From Albidovulum inexpectatum (GTDB lineage Bacteria > Pseudomonadota > Alphaproteobacteria > Rhodobacterales > Rhodobacteraceae), in the NCBI RefSeq assembly GCF_002927635.1, contig NZ_PRDS01000001.1, positions 62,001 through 126,000 on the forward strand: 64,000 bases of DNA. The letters run 5' to 3'. The translations under genes were made by a program, and so were the position numbers. Positions 26,984 to 36,329 of the stretch are shown piece after piece. The first letter of the stretch is position 1; each line of letters starts with the position of its first letter. The notes beneath the pieces are model-generated. The model made no database searches and was not told the origin of the DNA. It saw nothing but the letters and a program-made list of their open reading frames with translations.

Positions 26984-29173
26984 TCATTTCAGGCGCAAGG
27001 CGTTCAGCGACACGGTGATCGAAGACGCCGACATTGCCAGCGCCGCGATCAGGGGCGTGGCCAGACCTGCCAGTGCAACGGGAATGGCGATCACGTTGTA
27101 GGCCAAAGCCAGCCCGAAGTTTTCAACGATCCGCCTGCGCGCAAGTCGCGCCAGGCGTATCGCCATGGCCAGAGGGCCCAGGTCCTGACCCAGAACGACG
27201 ATGTCGGAGGCGACCCGCGCCGCGTCCAGAGCATTCGCCGGCGAGATCGAGACATGCGCCGAGGCCAGCGCGACCGTGTCGTTCAACCCGTCGCCGACCA
27301 TCAGGACGCGCGCTCCCTCGGCTTGAAGTCGCGCGATGCGCTCGGCCTTGTCATGGGGGCTCTGGCCCGCGGACCATTCCGGGATTCCCAACGATTCCGC
27401 CATGCGTCGCACGGGTGCCTCGGCGTCACCCGACAGAAGAATGACGCGATGGCCGCCTGCGCGCAAATCGGCAACGGTCTCGGCCGCGCCCGGGCGCAGG
27501 CTGTCCGAGAACCGGATGGCGCGTGTCTGTCCGTCCGGCAGGGCAAGATAGGTCGCCGTTCCCTCGACCACGGGGGCACCAACCCATTCGGCGCGACCCA
27601 ACCGAACCACGGATCCATTCACGCGCCCTTCGACCCCCTGGCCGGGTATCTCGCGGATGTCTTGCACGGTGTCGGGACGCAACCCCATATCCGCCACGGC
27701 GCGCACCAGGGCCCTGGCCAGGGGATGGGCCGAGGCCGAGGCCAGTGCAGCCGCCAGGGACAGATCGCGCGGATCATGTGCCTCCAGGCCGACTGGCTCG
27801 GGCGCACCCAGCGTCAGCGTGCCGGTCTTGTCGAAAACCACCGTATCGATCTCGGCCAGCCGTTCCAGCGCTGTTCCGTTCTTGATCAGGAAGCCGTTTC
27901 GGAACAGGCGACCCGAAGCCGAGGTCACGACCGCCGGAACGGCCAGTGCCAGCGCGCACGGGCAGGTGATGATCAACACCGCGGCCGCGACGTTGAGCGA
28001 ATGGCGCAGATCACGCGTCGCGTAGAACCATCCTGCAAACGCGGCCAGGGCCAGAAGATGGACCACCGGCGCATAAGCCCGCGCCATGCGATCGGAAATC
28101 GACGTGTATCTGGTCCGCGCGCTTTCCGCCACGGCAACAAGGTCGGCCATCCTGTGCAGCGATGAATCGCGCCCCGCCGCGGTGACGCGCAAGACCAGCG
28201 GCCCGGTCAGGTTGACCTCGCCCGCACTGACACGCCCCCCCGGTTCGACGGGAACAGGCAGCGTCTCGCCGGTCAAGAGCGACCGGTCGAGTTCCGAGCT
28301 GCCCTCGACCACCTCGCCATCGGCCGGCATGCGTGCGCCGGGGCGCACGAGGACAAGATCACCCGCCTCGAGTTCGGCCACGGGAACCACGGTTTCCGCG
28401 CCGCCTATAAGCCGGGTCGCGCGCGGCACCTCCAGCGCCGCAAGTTCCTCGGCCGCCGAACGCGCCGCAGCGCGCGAGCGATAGTCCAGATAGCGCCCTA
28501 CCAGAAGAAAGAAGCACAGCGAGACGGCGGCATCGAAATAGGCATGCTGCCCGCTTTCCGCCGTCTCATACAGCGAAACGGCGGCGGCCAGGATCAGGGC
28601 CAGTGAGATCGGCACATCCATGCCCAGCCGGCGCGCCTTGATCGCTGCCCATGCCGATGAAAAGAACGGCTGCCCCGAAAAGGCCAATGTCGGCAGCGCG
28701 ATCGCGGCCGAAATCCAGTGGAACAGATCTCGCGTCGCCGATTCCGCCCCCGACCACACCGCGATCGACAGAAGCATGATGTTCATCATCGCGAAACCGG
28801 CCACGCCCAGCCGCATCAACAGATCGCGACCGCGGCGGTCGGTTTCGGTCATCGACAGCAGTCCCGGGTCAAGCTCGTGCGCGGGATATCCGATCGCGGC
28901 CAGTTTCTCGATCACGGCATCTGGCGTGATCGACGGGTCCGCCTCGACCGACACGCGCTTCAGCGTCAGATTTACCCGCGCGGAATGCACGCCTTGCATC
29001 TCGCGCAGCGCGCGCTCGACATCGGTTATACAGGCTGCGCAATGCGCAGTGGGCAGGGAAAAGACCAGCCCCGCCGGGCGTTTCTCGCGCGCCTCGGCCA
29101 GCCGTTCGGCAGCAGGCGCCGCGACACAGGCGGGACAGGCAGAAATGCTGCTGGCGGCGTAGCTGTCCGACAT
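26984..29173 (-). CDS. ccoI: Copper-translocating P1B-type ATPase CcoI (FixI)
   Basis: A 729-residue heavy-metal P-type ATPase that exports copper for assembly of the cbb3 oxidase. An N-terminal cysteine pair (CPAC, residues about 12-15) precedes a heavy-metal-associated domain with HCAAC; then come the membrane helices, the ion-binding CPC in TCPCALALAVPAV, the phosphorylated aspartate in DKTGTLTLG, the nucleotide-binding HP in ASAHPLARAL and the hinge GDGLNDTVALASAHV. The minus-strand start overlaps the ccoH stop (ATGATG), so the two genes are translationally coupled; the first of the two ATGs (29176) is an alternative. The TCA/CPC pattern and neighbours separate it from CopA. Confidence 0.96.
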   Translation of the reverse strand: MSDSYAASSISACPACVAAPAAERLAEAREKRPAGLVFSLPTAHCAACITDVERALREMQGVHSARVNLTLKRVSVEADPSITPDAVIEKLAAIGYPAHELDPGLLSMTETDRRGRDLLMRLGVAGFAMMNIMLLSIAVWSGAESATRDLFHWISAAIALPTLAFSGQPFFSSAWAAIKARRLGMDVPISLALILAAAVSLYETAESGQHAYFDAAVSLCFFLLVGRYLDYRSRAAARSAAEELAALEVPRATRLIGGAETVVPVAELEAGDLVLVRPGARMPADGEVVEGSSELDRSLLTGETLPVPVEPGGRVSAGEVNLTGPLVLRVTAAGRDSSLHRMADLVAVAESARTRYTSISDRMARAYAPVVHLLALAAFAGWFYATRDLRHSLNVAAAVLIITCPCALALAVPAVVTSASGRLFRNGFLIKNGTALERLAEIDTVVFDKTGTLTLGAPEPVGLEAHDPRDLSLAAALASASAHPLARALVRAVADMGLRPDTVQDIREIPGQGVEGRVNGSVVRLGRAEWVGAPVVEGTATYLALPDGQTRAIRFSDSLRPGAAETVADLRAGGHRVILLSGDAEAPVRRMAESLGIPEWSAGQSPHDKAERIARLQAEGARVLMVGDGLNDTVALASAHVSISPANALDAARVASDIVVLGQDLGPLAMAIRLARLARRRIVENFGLALAYNVIAIPVALAGLATPLIAALAMSASSITVSLNALRLK

Positions 29174-29628
29174 CATCCCCTCACGAAGAGATCCAGCCTT
29201 TGGCGGAACTTGGTGCCATCCTCGGCATGCGCTTCCAGAAGAAGCATCCACTTGCCCGGCGCCAGATCGGCCCGCGCGACGTAGTCGCCATTGTTCCAGA
29301 CGAATTCGGGCTGGCGATCCTGTGCCGCCATGGTCGTGCGCCCGACCGTCACGCTGAGATCGCGCACCCGCACGGGCTGGCCGGCGCGATCACGGAAGGA
29401 CAGCCGCAGCATCCCGTTTTCATACGCGTGCTCCAGGTTCCAGCCCAGCGCCTCTTGTGCGCGCCGTTCAGCGTCGAAGACCTGGCTGGCAACATAGGAG
29501 TTCTTGACCTCAAGCCCCGGGAACGTACGGATCGCAAGATAGGCCATCACCACGTTGACGGCGATGATGATGCCAAAGGCCGCAACCGTGATGAACAGGA
29601 CCTTCCTGCCTGTCAGTTCGCCTTTCAT
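29173..29628 (-). CDS. ccoH: cbb3 oxidase assembly protein CcoH (FixH)
   Basis: A 151-residue membrane protein with one N-terminal helix (KVLFITVAAFGIIIAVNVVMAYLAI) and a periplasmic beta-rich FixH domain (SFRDRAGQPVRVRDLSVTVG; PGKWMLLLEAHAEDGTKFRQ). It acts in cbb3 oxidase maturation, associating with CcoN/CcoP intermediates. The frame is open 174 bases upstream within ccoG, but MKGELTGRKV at 29628 is the family start and lies just before the ccoG stop. It is overlapped at its 3' end by ccoI. Confidence 0.93.
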   Translation of the reverse strand: MKGELTGRKVLFITVAAFGIIIAVNVVMAYLAIRTFPGLEVKNSYVASQVFDAERRAQEALGWNLEHAYENGMLRLSFRDRAGQPVRVRDLSVTVGRTTMAAQDRQPEFVWNNGDYVARADLAPGKWMLLLEAHAEDGTKFRQRLDLFVRG

Positions 29629-29629
29629 C

Positions 29630-31048
29630 CTACTCTCCCCGACCGTTGAACACGGTATCAGCATATACCCGCTCGTGCGATGCCGTATCGGCAATCCAGA
29701 TACGGATCTCGCTGCGTTCCGCGCGCGCCTGGCTCGTACCCGCTGGCGCCTCGACATACAGCCTTTGCGTGCGTGTTTCATCGGCCGGAACGGTGACTTC
29801 AAGCCGGTCCTGCCCCTCGAGCGTCAGGCGGTAATGGCCATCGGCGCTGATCGACACCCGAAACGTGCGCTCGTCAGGGTGCTTGTTGCGAATGCGCAGC
29901 GTATAGATGTTGCGGATCGAGCCGTCGGCCAGGGTCACGTAGATCGGGTTGCGTTCGGGCGTGACATTTATCTCGATGGGTGAGCGCAGGAACAATGCAA
30001 CGATCAGGCCCACACCAATGGCCGACCACAGGGTAAAGTACAAAAGCGTGCGCGGGCGGAAGACATGCTTCCAGACGGGAATGGGCGGTTTGCCCTCGCG
30101 CTCGCGAACCTCATCGGACAGGGCCATGTAACCGATCAGGCCGCGCGGCTTGCCGATCCGGTCCATCACCTCGTCGCAGGCATCGATGCACAGCGCGCAG
30201 GTAATGCATTCCAGCTGTTGGCCATCGCGGATGTCGATCCCCATCGGGCAGACATTCACGCAGGCCTCGCAGTCGATGCAATCGCCGAGGCCCACGCGGT
30301 TCTTGCCCTTGCCCCGCGGCTCGCCCCGCCAGGCGCGATAGGCGACGACAAGGGAATCCTCGTCCAGCATGGCTGCCTGGATGCGCGGCCAGGGGCAGGC
30401 ATAGATGCAGATCTGTTCACGCGCGAACCCGCCGAAGAAGAAGGTCGTGAAGGTCAGGATGCCCATTGTCGTATAGGCAATGGGATGCGCGTTGCCCGTG
30501 ACCAGATCGCGCGCGAGGGTCGGCGCGTCGGTAAAGTAGAAGACCCAGGCGCCACCCGTGGCCAGCCCGATCAGCAGCCAGATCGTCCACTTGGTCAGCC
30601 GAAGCCGCGCCTTGCGCAGGTTCCACTTCTCGTGCCACAGGCGCACCCGCGCGTTGCGGTCGCCCTCGATCCATCTTTCGACAAGGATGAACAGGTCGGT
30701 CCAGACCGTCTGCGGGCAGGCATAGCCGCACCAGACGCGCCCCAGCGCCGAAGTGAACAGGAACAGCCCCAGACCCGCCATGATCAGAAGGCCGGCTATG
30801 AAATAGAACTCGTCGGGCCAGATTTCGATCATGAAGAAGAAGAAGCGACGATTGGCCAGATCCACCAGAACCGCCTGATCCGGCATATTCGGCCCCCGGT
30901 CCCAACGGATCCAAGGGGTGATGTAATATATGCCAAGGGTGACGGCCATGATCAGCCATTTCAACGTGCGGAAACGACCCTTGACCCGGCGGGGAAAGAT
31001 CGGCTCGCGCGCTGCATACAATGTCTGCGGCTGGGGAGACTCGTTCAT
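29630..31048 (-). CDS. ccoG: CcoG (FixG/RdxA) membrane iron-sulfur protein
   Basis: A 472-residue polytopic protein with two [4Fe-4S] ferredoxin motifs (CIDCEACVNVCPMGID and CITCALCIDACDEV) between membrane segments and an IG-like periplasmic C-terminal domain. RVWCGYACPQTVWTDLFILV and ICIYACPWPRIQAAM are NapH/FixG-type cysteine motifs. CcoG is a proposed cupric reductase in cbb3 oxidase assembly. The start at 31048 (MNESPQPQTLYAAREPIF) is chosen over an upstream open frame by homology; an FNR box lies 58-71 bases before it. The gene is separated from ccoNOQP by an inserted, oppositely oriented gene. Confidence 0.95.
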   Translation of the reverse strand: MNESPQPQTLYAAREPIFPRRVKGRFRTLKWLIMAVTLGIYYITPWIRWDRGPNMPDQAVLVDLANRRFFFFMIEIWPDEFYFIAGLLIMAGLGLFLFTSALGRVWCGYACPQTVWTDLFILVERWIEGDRNARVRLWHEKWNLRKARLRLTKWTIWLLIGLATGGAWVFYFTDAPTLARDLVTGNAHPIAYTTMGILTFTTFFFGGFAREQICIYACPWPRIQAAMLDEDSLVVAYRAWRGEPRGKGKNRVGLGDCIDCEACVNVCPMGIDIRDGQQLECITCALCIDACDEVMDRIGKPRGLIGYMALSDEVREREGKPPIPVWKHVFRPRTLLYFTLWSAIGVGLIVALFLRSPIEINVTPERNPIYVTLADGSIRNIYTLRIRNKHPDERTFRVSISADGHYRLTLEGQDRLEVTVPADETRTQRLYVEAPAGTSQARAERSEIRIWIADTASHERVYADTVFNGRGE

Positions 31049-31105
31049 CTGGGCGGAATCCTTCTGTTCGCAGCGTGCTTTTCGCAGGAGAACCTCGTAA
31101 TGGCC

Positions 31106-31119
31106 TTGACCCAGATCAA
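31106..31119. promoter_or_regulatory. FNR box upstream of ccoG
   Basis: TTGACCCAGATCAA fits the FNR consensus TTGAY-N4-ATCAA. It is centred 64.5 bases upstream of the ccoG start, in the gap between ccoG and the divergent arylsulfotransferase-like gene. A sigma factor -10 is not clear on either side. FnrL at 52.2 kb is the presumed activator. Confidence 0.85.
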
Positions 31120-31238
31120 GCCGCTGACACATGCGACTTTCTGCCTCGGTACGCCTTTTGTGAAGACCTGGATCGCAAGGCCTGTATCCGCGACCATTCC
31201 TGGCCTACACTCCCGTTGGGGCCAGGTGCGGTGAGGGT

Positions 31239-32543
31239 ATGAGCGAAGAAAAAACTGGGCGCAGGGCCAGACTTGCGGCGCTGGCGGGCGCCGGGGTGCT
31301 GCTGTTTGGCCTTGGGCTGTTTGCGGGGGTGAAATCGATTCCGCCGGCGCCGCAATTGCGGCAGACCCTGGCAACGATGGGCCAGCTCAAGGTACTGGTC
31401 ACCGCGGCGCTGTTCAAACGCCCCGATCAGCATCTGGGCCCACGCTTGCACGAAGGCGAAGGGGTGACCATCGCGCGGCCGGACATCATGGCGCCCGGAG
31501 TGACCTTCATATCGGGCCTGTTCGGCCAAAGGCTGGGCTTTCGTCTGTTCGGTCGCGACGGGCAGATCCTGTATGATTGGCCCGTGGATTTCTTCCAGAT
31601 CGCGCCCGACGAGATGGAGCACCGCTACCACGCGCTGATCCATGGCGCCGTGCTGATGGAGAACGGAGACGTCGTCGCCAATCTCGACGGTCGCGGCATG
31701 GTGCGGCTGGACGCATGCGGAAAGATCATCTGGCGAAATCATTCACGCAGCCATCACGCGATCTTTCGCGACCATCGCGGCTGGCTGTGGGCTCCTTTGG
31801 GGGTTGCCGAACATCGCGCGCCCGACATTGCCGGCATCCCGTTCCGGATGGACCGGCTGGGTGCATTCAATCCCGAAACCGGCGACCAGATCGCCGAGAT
31901 CGACCTGCTGGACGTGTTGCAAAGATCTGACATGATCGGGCTGATCCAGGACATCTACCGCAGCCCCGAAGACGTGCTGCACCTGAACGACGTCGAAGTC
32001 CTGCCGCCCGATCTGGCGGCGAAATTCCCGATGTTCGATTCGGGCGATATTCTCGTCTCGCTGCGCAATCTCAATCAGCTTTGGGTGATCGACGGAACGG
32101 AACACCGCATCAAGTGGATCGGCGCAGGGGCGACCATCGGCCAGCACGACCCCGACTTCGAGCCGGACGGGACGATTTCGGTTCTCGACAATCGCCCGCG
32201 AACCCCGATTCGCGCGCCGGACGGCTATCCCGGGCCGCATGGCGGCAGCAGGATCCTGTTACTTGACCCCGAACGCGGGGGACATGCGGTTCTGTACCAG
32301 GGAGACGACCGAAATCCCTTCTACACGCCCTATCGGGGCAAGCATCAGGTTCTTGAAAACGGCAACGTGCTGATCGCGGAGACCGATGCCGGCAGGGCTT
32401 TCGAGGTGACGCCCGGCGGAGATATCACCTGGGAATATCTCAACATCTGGGACGCCACGAACAGCGGGTGGGTGCTGGATATCACCCGCTACCCGACCTC
32501 CCATGGCGATTTCGTTCAGGGCCTCGACTGCGCGGCAAAGTGA
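31239..32543 (+). CDS. Arylsulfotransferase (ASST)-like membrane-anchored protein
   Basis: A 434-residue protein with an uncleaved N-terminal helix (about residues 10-30) and a large periplasmic beta-propeller of the ASST/arylsulfotransferase-family type. Repeated blade motifs are visible, such as HALIHGAVLMENGDVVANLD, GRGMVRLDACGKIIWRNH, GKHQVLENGNVLIAETD and GRAFEVTPGGDITWEY. Some ASST proteins transfer sulfate between phenols without PAPS, but several bacterial relatives have no known activity. The ATG at 31239 follows GTGAGGGT. It is inserted between ccoP and ccoG in the opposite direction, breaking the usual ccoNOQP-ccoGHIS run. Confidence 0.8.
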   Translation: MSEEKTGRRARLAALAGAGVLLFGLGLFAGVKSIPPAPQLRQTLATMGQLKVLVTAALFKRPDQHLGPRLHEGEGVTIARPDIMAPGVTFISGLFGQRLGFRLFGRDGQILYDWPVDFFQIAPDEMEHRYHALIHGAVLMENGDVVANLDGRGMVRLDACGKIIWRNHSRSHHAIFRDHRGWLWAPLGVAEHRAPDIAGIPFRMDRLGAFNPETGDQIAEIDLLDVLQRSDMIGLIQDIYRSPEDVLHLNDVEVLPPDLAAKFPMFDSGDILVSLRNLNQLWVIDGTEHRIKWIGAGATIGQHDPDFEPDGTISVLDNRPRTPIRAPDGYPGPHGGSRILLLDPERGGHAVLYQGDDRNPFYTPYRGKHQVLENGNVLIAETDAGRAFEVTPGGDITWEYLNIWDATNSGWVLDITRYPTSHGDFVQGLDCAAK

Positions 32544-32590
32544 CCCCGCGCCAGATCTTGAACGGTTGCGGCGTTTCCCTATTAAACAAG

Positions 32591-32683
32591 GCGGCCGAAC
32601 ACTGAACGTGTCGGCCGCAGTGGGAAAAGGCACCGGCGCCCCCAGGAAACGCGCGAACAGGACGGGGCGCCGGCGCTCTCTAT
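32591..32683. terminator. Inverted repeats between converging asst-like gene and ccoP
   Basis: Two hairpins occupy the gap between the converging stops. GCGGCCGA with TCGGCCGC (32591-32618) forms one stem with a bulge; CGGCGCCCC with GGGGCGCCG (about 32634-32672) forms a longer one around a 20-odd base loop. Neither is followed by a long T-run, but their position between convergent genes suggests bidirectional termination. Confidence 0.5.
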
Positions 32684-32717
32684 CCGGGGGGCAGCGGGGC
32701 TGACCCCCCGAATTCCG

Positions 32718-33593
32718 TCATTCTCCGCCGCCACGGCTGTGGACCCAGGCGGCCACGGCGCGGATCTCGGCTTCGGACAGTTCCGCACCGCCCATGGGTG
32801 GCATCACACCAAAGCGGGAATAGGTCACGGTCTGGGTCAGCGTGTCGACATCGCCCCCATACAGCCAGATCGCATCGGTCAGGTTCGGCGCGCCCTGCGT
32901 ACGATCGCCGGTGCCGTCCTCGCCATGGCAGGCGGCACAATTGTCGGCAAAGATCACCTCGCCCTCGGCCGCCATGGCCGCATCATGCGCCTGCCCGGAA
33001 ATCTTCAGGACATACTGGACGACCTGGTCGATCTGCTCTTTCTCCAGGAGGCCGTCTGCACCGAAGCGCGGCATTTCGGAATAGCGGGCATCGGGATCTT
33101 CCTCGTTCCGGATGCCATGGCTGATCGTATAGTGGATGTCCTCGATCGTGCCGCCCCAGAGCCAGTCGTTGTCCAGCAGGTTGGGATAGCCCTTGTTGCC
33201 CGCGGCCCCCGATCCGTGACACTGGGCGCACCATGTGCGGAAGATCGCGCCACCCGCGTTCTGAGTATAGTTCACCAGTTCGGGATCATTGGCGATCTCA
33301 TTCAGGTCGACCGAAACCAGCCTCGCTTCGATCGGCGCATTGCGCTCTTCGAACTGCCTGATCTCCTCGGCAACCTCAAGGCGCGTATCGTGGCCAAGCA
33401 GGCCCTGCGTCGCGCCATTGATCAGCGGCCAGGCGGGATAGGCTATCGTGTAGATCACGCCCCAGATGATCGTGGCATAGAAGGTCCACAGCCACCAGCG
33501 TGGCAAGGGGTTGTTGTATTCCTCGATTCCATCCCAGCTGTGGCCGGTCGTCTCGACCGGGGGCTTGGTCGTCTTGGTCGGCTTTCTGCTCAT
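32718..33593 (-). CDS. ccoP: cbb3-type cytochrome c oxidase subunit III (diheme cytochrome)
   Basis: A 291-residue membrane-anchored diheme cytochrome c that carries electrons to CcoO/CcoN. After a cytoplasmic N-terminus there is one membrane helix (about 32-52, [20 protein letters not shown]), then two cytochrome c domains with heme sites C122-A-Q-C125-H126 and C219-A-A-C222-H223; the axial methionines fall in EMPRFGADG and MPPMGGAEL. The CDS overlaps ccoQ by four bases. It is the last gene of ccoNOQP, ending at a pair of inverted repeats. Confidence 0.96.
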   Translation of the reverse strand: MSRKPTKTTKPPVETTGHSWDGIEEYNNPLPRWWLWTFYATIIWGVIYTIAYPAWPLINGATQGLLGHDTRLEVAEEIRQFEERNAPIEARLVSVDLNEIANDPELVNYTQNAGGAIFRTWCAQCHGSGAAGNKGYPNLLDNDWLWGGTIEDIHYTISHGIRNEEDPDARYSEMPRFGADGLLEKEQIDQVVQYVLKISGQAHDAAMAAEGEVIFADNCAACHGEDGTGDRTQGAPNLTDAIWLYGGDVDTLTQTVTYSRFGVMPPMGGAELSEAEIRAVAAWVHSRGGGE

Positions 33594-33775
33594 TTCTTTG
33601 CCTCCTCGGTCGGGGCGGGGCGATCCTCGTGGCGGAAGGGAATGGTCGCGATCTCGTCATGAACGCGCCGGGATCCGGGCCGGAAAGCCCACAGGATCAC
33701 CCCGATGAAGATCAGGAACAGCGCCAGAAGCGCCCAGCTGTCGGCGAACTGGCGGGTGATGGTGTACAGGTCCAT
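33590..33775 (-). CDS. ccoQ: cbb3-type oxidase subunit CcoQ
   Basis: A 61-residue single-helix protein (helix about residues 13-30, [21 protein letters not shown]) followed by a charged cytoplasmic tail. It stabilises the cbb3 oxidase and, in Rhodobacter sphaeroides, protects it from oxygen. Its stop overlaps the ccoP start (ATGA type, four bases), and it begins 10 bases after ccoO. Confidence 0.9.
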   Translation of the reverse strand: MDLYTITRQFADSWALLALFLIFIGVILWAFRPGSRRVHDEIATIPFRHEDRPAPTEEAKK

Positions 33776-33785
33776 GCTCCCCTCC

Positions 33786-34511
33786 TCAGCGCGCCGGGTC
33801 CGGTTCGAAGGTCGAGAAATCGACCATCGTGCCCAGAACCTGCAGGTAGGCGATCAGCGCGTCCATCTCGGTGATCCCGGGCTGGCCGTCGAAATTCGCG
33901 ACGACCGCGCCGGGATAGCGCTCGAGAAGCCCGTCTGTATCGGCCTCGGGATCGGCCTGCGCCAGGAAGTCGGCCCGCGCCAGCTCGATCATTTCCGGCG
34001 TATAGGGCACGCCCACCATCGCGTCGGTCTTCAGGCGATCCTCGATATGCTCGGGCTCGATCAACCGATTGGCCAGGAAGCCATATTTCGGCATCACCGA
34101 TTCCGGCACCACCGATTGCGGGTCGGTCAGGTGATCGACATGCCATTCGTTCGAATAACGGCCGCCGACGCGCGCCAGATCCGGGCCGGTGCGCTTCGAT
34201 CCCCACTGGAACGGGTGGTCATACATCGACTCGGCCGCAAGGCTGTAGTGACCATAGCGTTCGACCTCGTCCCGCATCGGGCGGATCATCTGGCTGTGGC
34301 AGACATAGCAGCCCTCGCGGATATAGATGTCGCGGCCGGTCAGCTCCAGCGGTGTGTAGGGACGAACGCCTTCGACCTTCTCGATCGTGTTCTCGATATA
34401 GAAGAGCGGTGCGATTTCTACGATACCGCCGACTGTGACCACCAGGAAGGACGAGATCAGAAGCGCCGTCGCGTTGGTTTCAAGGAACTTGTGCTTGTCC
34501 AGAATGCCCAT
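33786..34511 (-). CDS. ccoO: cbb3-type cytochrome c oxidase subunit II (monoheme cytochrome)
   Basis: A 241-residue protein with an N-terminal anchor helix ([21 protein letters not shown]) and a periplasmic cytochrome c domain; the heme site [12 protein letters not shown] is near residue 70 and the methionine ligand in [12 protein letters not shown] at 34511 follows GGAGAC; the frame is open 18 bases further. It lies 14 bases after the ccoN stop. Confidence 0.96.
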   Translation of the reverse strand: MGILDKHKFLETNATALLISSFLVVTVGGIVEIAPLFYIENTIEKVEGVRPYTPLELTGRDIYIREGCYVCHSQMIRPMRDEVERYGHYSLAAESMYDHPFQWGSKRTGPDLARVGGRYSNEWHVDHLTDPQSVVPESVMPKYGFLANRLIEPEHIEDRLKTDAMVGVPYTPEMIELARADFLAQADPEADTDGLLERYPGAVVANFDGQPGITEMDALIAYLQVLGTMVDFSTFEPDPAR

Positions 34512-34525
34512 GTCTCCGGCCTCCC

Positions 34526-36124
34526 TCATTCAGCCGGGACAGCGCTGGAAGCGCGCGCCACGGCGGGCTGCTTCGCAACGGTTGCCCACAGGTTATAGAC
34601 CATGATCAGCGCACCGGTCAGGTACATCACGCCACCCAGACCGCGCACGACATACATCGGGAACTTGGCCGCGACCGTGTCGGCAAAGGCGTTGACCAGG
34701 AAACCCTGGGCATCGACTTCGCGCCACATCAGGCCTTCCATGATGCCAGTGACCCACATCGACGCCGCGTAGAGAACGATACCGATGGTCGCCAACCAGA
34801 AATGCCAAGCGACAAGGCGGATCGAGTACAGGCGTTCGCGGTTCCACAGACGCGGCACCAGGAAGTACAGCGCGCCGAAGGTGATCATGCCGTTCCAGCC
34901 CAGCGCACCCGAATGCACGTGACCGATGGTCCAGTCGGTATAGTGCGACAGCGAGTTGACCGCCTTGATCGACATCATCGGGCCTTCGAAGGTGGACATG
35001 CCATAGAAGCCCACCGAGATCACCATCATGCGGATGATCGGGTCAGTGCGCAGCTTGTCCCACGCGCCCGACAGCGTCATCAGACCGTTGATCATGCCAC
35101 CCCAAGACGGCATCCACAGGATGACCGAGAACACCATGCCCAGCGTCGATGCCCAGTCAGGCAGCGCCGTGTAGTGCAGGTGATGCGGGCCGGCCCAGAT
35201 ATAAATGAAGATCAGCGCCCAGAAGTGGATGATCGACAGCTTGTAGGAATAGACCGGGCGTTCGGCCTGTTTCGGCACGAAGTAGTACATCATGCCCAGG
35301 AAGCCCGCGGTCAGGAAGAAGCCCACCGCGTTGTGGCCGTACCACCATTGCGTCATCGCATCCTGGACGCCGGCAAAGACCTGCACCGACTTGGACCCGA
35401 AGATCGAGACCGGGATCGCCAGGTTGTTGACGACATGCAGCATGGCGACGGTCACGATGAAGGACAGGTAGAACCAGTTGGCCACATAGATATGCGGCTC
35501 TTTCCGCTTGACGATCGTGCCAAGGAAGACGGCCAGATAGGCGACCCAGACAATCGTCAGCCACCAGTCGACGTACCATTCCGGCTCTGCGTATTCCTTC
35601 GACTGGGTGGCACCAAGGATGTAGCCTGTGGCCGCCAGGACGATGAACAGCTGATAACCCCAGAACACGAACCAGGCGAGGTTGCCGCCCCACAGTCGCG
35701 CGGCCGAAGTGCGCTGAACGACATAGAATGACGTGCACAGCAGCGCGTTGCCACCGAAGGCGAAGATCACCGCCGAGGTATGCAGCGGGCGCAACCTGCC
35801 GAAATTCAGGTATCCTTGGGCCCATTCGAAGTTCAGCCCGGGGAAGGCCAGCTGGAATGCGATGAAGACACCGACCAAAAAGCCCACGACCCCCCAGAAT
35901 GCCGTGGCGATGACGCCGGCGCGAACCACCCCGTCATTGTATTCGTTCGCGGGTTGCAGCTTTTCTTCGCCGATCCCGCGAAGCACCCACAGGAAGGCGA
36001 TCGCGGCGGCCAGCATCACCGTCAGCGCGTTCACCGTATATGCAACGTCCCTGCCGTAATTGGCCGCGATCGCGGCCAGAACCGCGATCAGGCCCAATAC
36101 GGCGAGCTTGATGAAATCCCACAT
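34526..36124 (-). CDS. ccoN: cbb3-type cytochrome c oxidase subunit I (catalytic)
   Basis: A 532-residue, twelve-helix heme-copper oxidase subunit I with hemes b and b3 and CuB. Histidine ligands are visible in [18 protein letters not shown] (low-spin heme), [23 protein letters not shown] (CuB histidine with the cross-linking tyrosine of cbb3 type in a different helix from that of aa3 oxidases), [13 protein letters not shown] (CuB pair) and [16 protein letters not shown] (heme b3/b). The enzyme reduces O2 at low concentration and pumps protons. First gene of ccoNOQP; two FNR boxes lie 94-140 bases upstream, shared with a divergent universal stress gene. Confidence 0.98.
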   Translation of the reverse strand: MWDFIKLAVLGLIAVLAAIAANYGRDVAYTVNALTVMLAAAIAFLWVLRGIGEEKLQPANEYNDGVVRAGVIATAFWGVVGFLVGVFIAFQLAFPGLNFEWAQGYLNFGRLRPLHTSAVIFAFGGNALLCTSFYVVQRTSAARLWGGNLAWFVFWGYQLFIVLAATGYILGATQSKEYAEPEWYVDWWLTIVWVAYLAVFLGTIVKRKEPHIYVANWFYLSFIVTVAMLHVVNNLAIPVSIFGSKSVQVFAGVQDAMTQWWYGHNAVGFFLTAGFLGMMYYFVPKQAERPVYSYKLSIIHFWALIFIYIWAGPHHLHYTALPDWASTLGMVFSVILWMPSWGGMINGLMTLSGAWDKLRTDPIIRMMVISVGFYGMSTFEGPMMSIKAVNSLSHYTDWTIGHVHSGALGWNGMITFGALYFLVPRLWNRERLYSIRLVAWHFWLATIGIVLYAASMWVTGIMEGLMWREVDAQGFLVNAFADTVAAKFPMYVVRGLGGVMYLTGALIMVYNLWATVAKQPAVARASSAVPAE

Positions 36125-36217
36125 CTCAGCGTTCCCTCGTCATGACGCCACCGCGATTCGCGCGGAATCGGGGCAGCATGATCTTCTGCCTTTTGGCCGT
36201 GCCGGTGCGCGGCCGCA

Positions 36218-36231
36218 TTGATCTGCATCAA
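36218..36231. promoter_or_regulatory. FNR box, ccoN-proximal
   Basis: TTGATCTGCATCAA is a perfect TTGAT-N4-ATCAA FNR site centred 100.5 bases upstream of ccoN. It is 32 bases (centre to centre) from a second site nearer the usp gene. Confidence 0.9.
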
Positions 36232-36249
36232 ACCTGCGTGAACCATGGG

Positions 36250-36263
36250 TTGATCGGAATCAA
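36250..36263. promoter_or_regulatory. FNR box, usp-proximal
   Basis: TTGATCGGAATCAA is a perfect FNR site. A TATATC-like -10 at about 36285-36290 would put the usp transcription start near 36297, so the site is centred near -41, the class II activator position for FNR. Confidence 0.88.
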
Positions 36264-36329
36264 GGCGACAAATCGGCATCGCCATATATCCTGAAGATGT
36301 CACAAGGCTCTGGAAAAGGGAGACATCCG

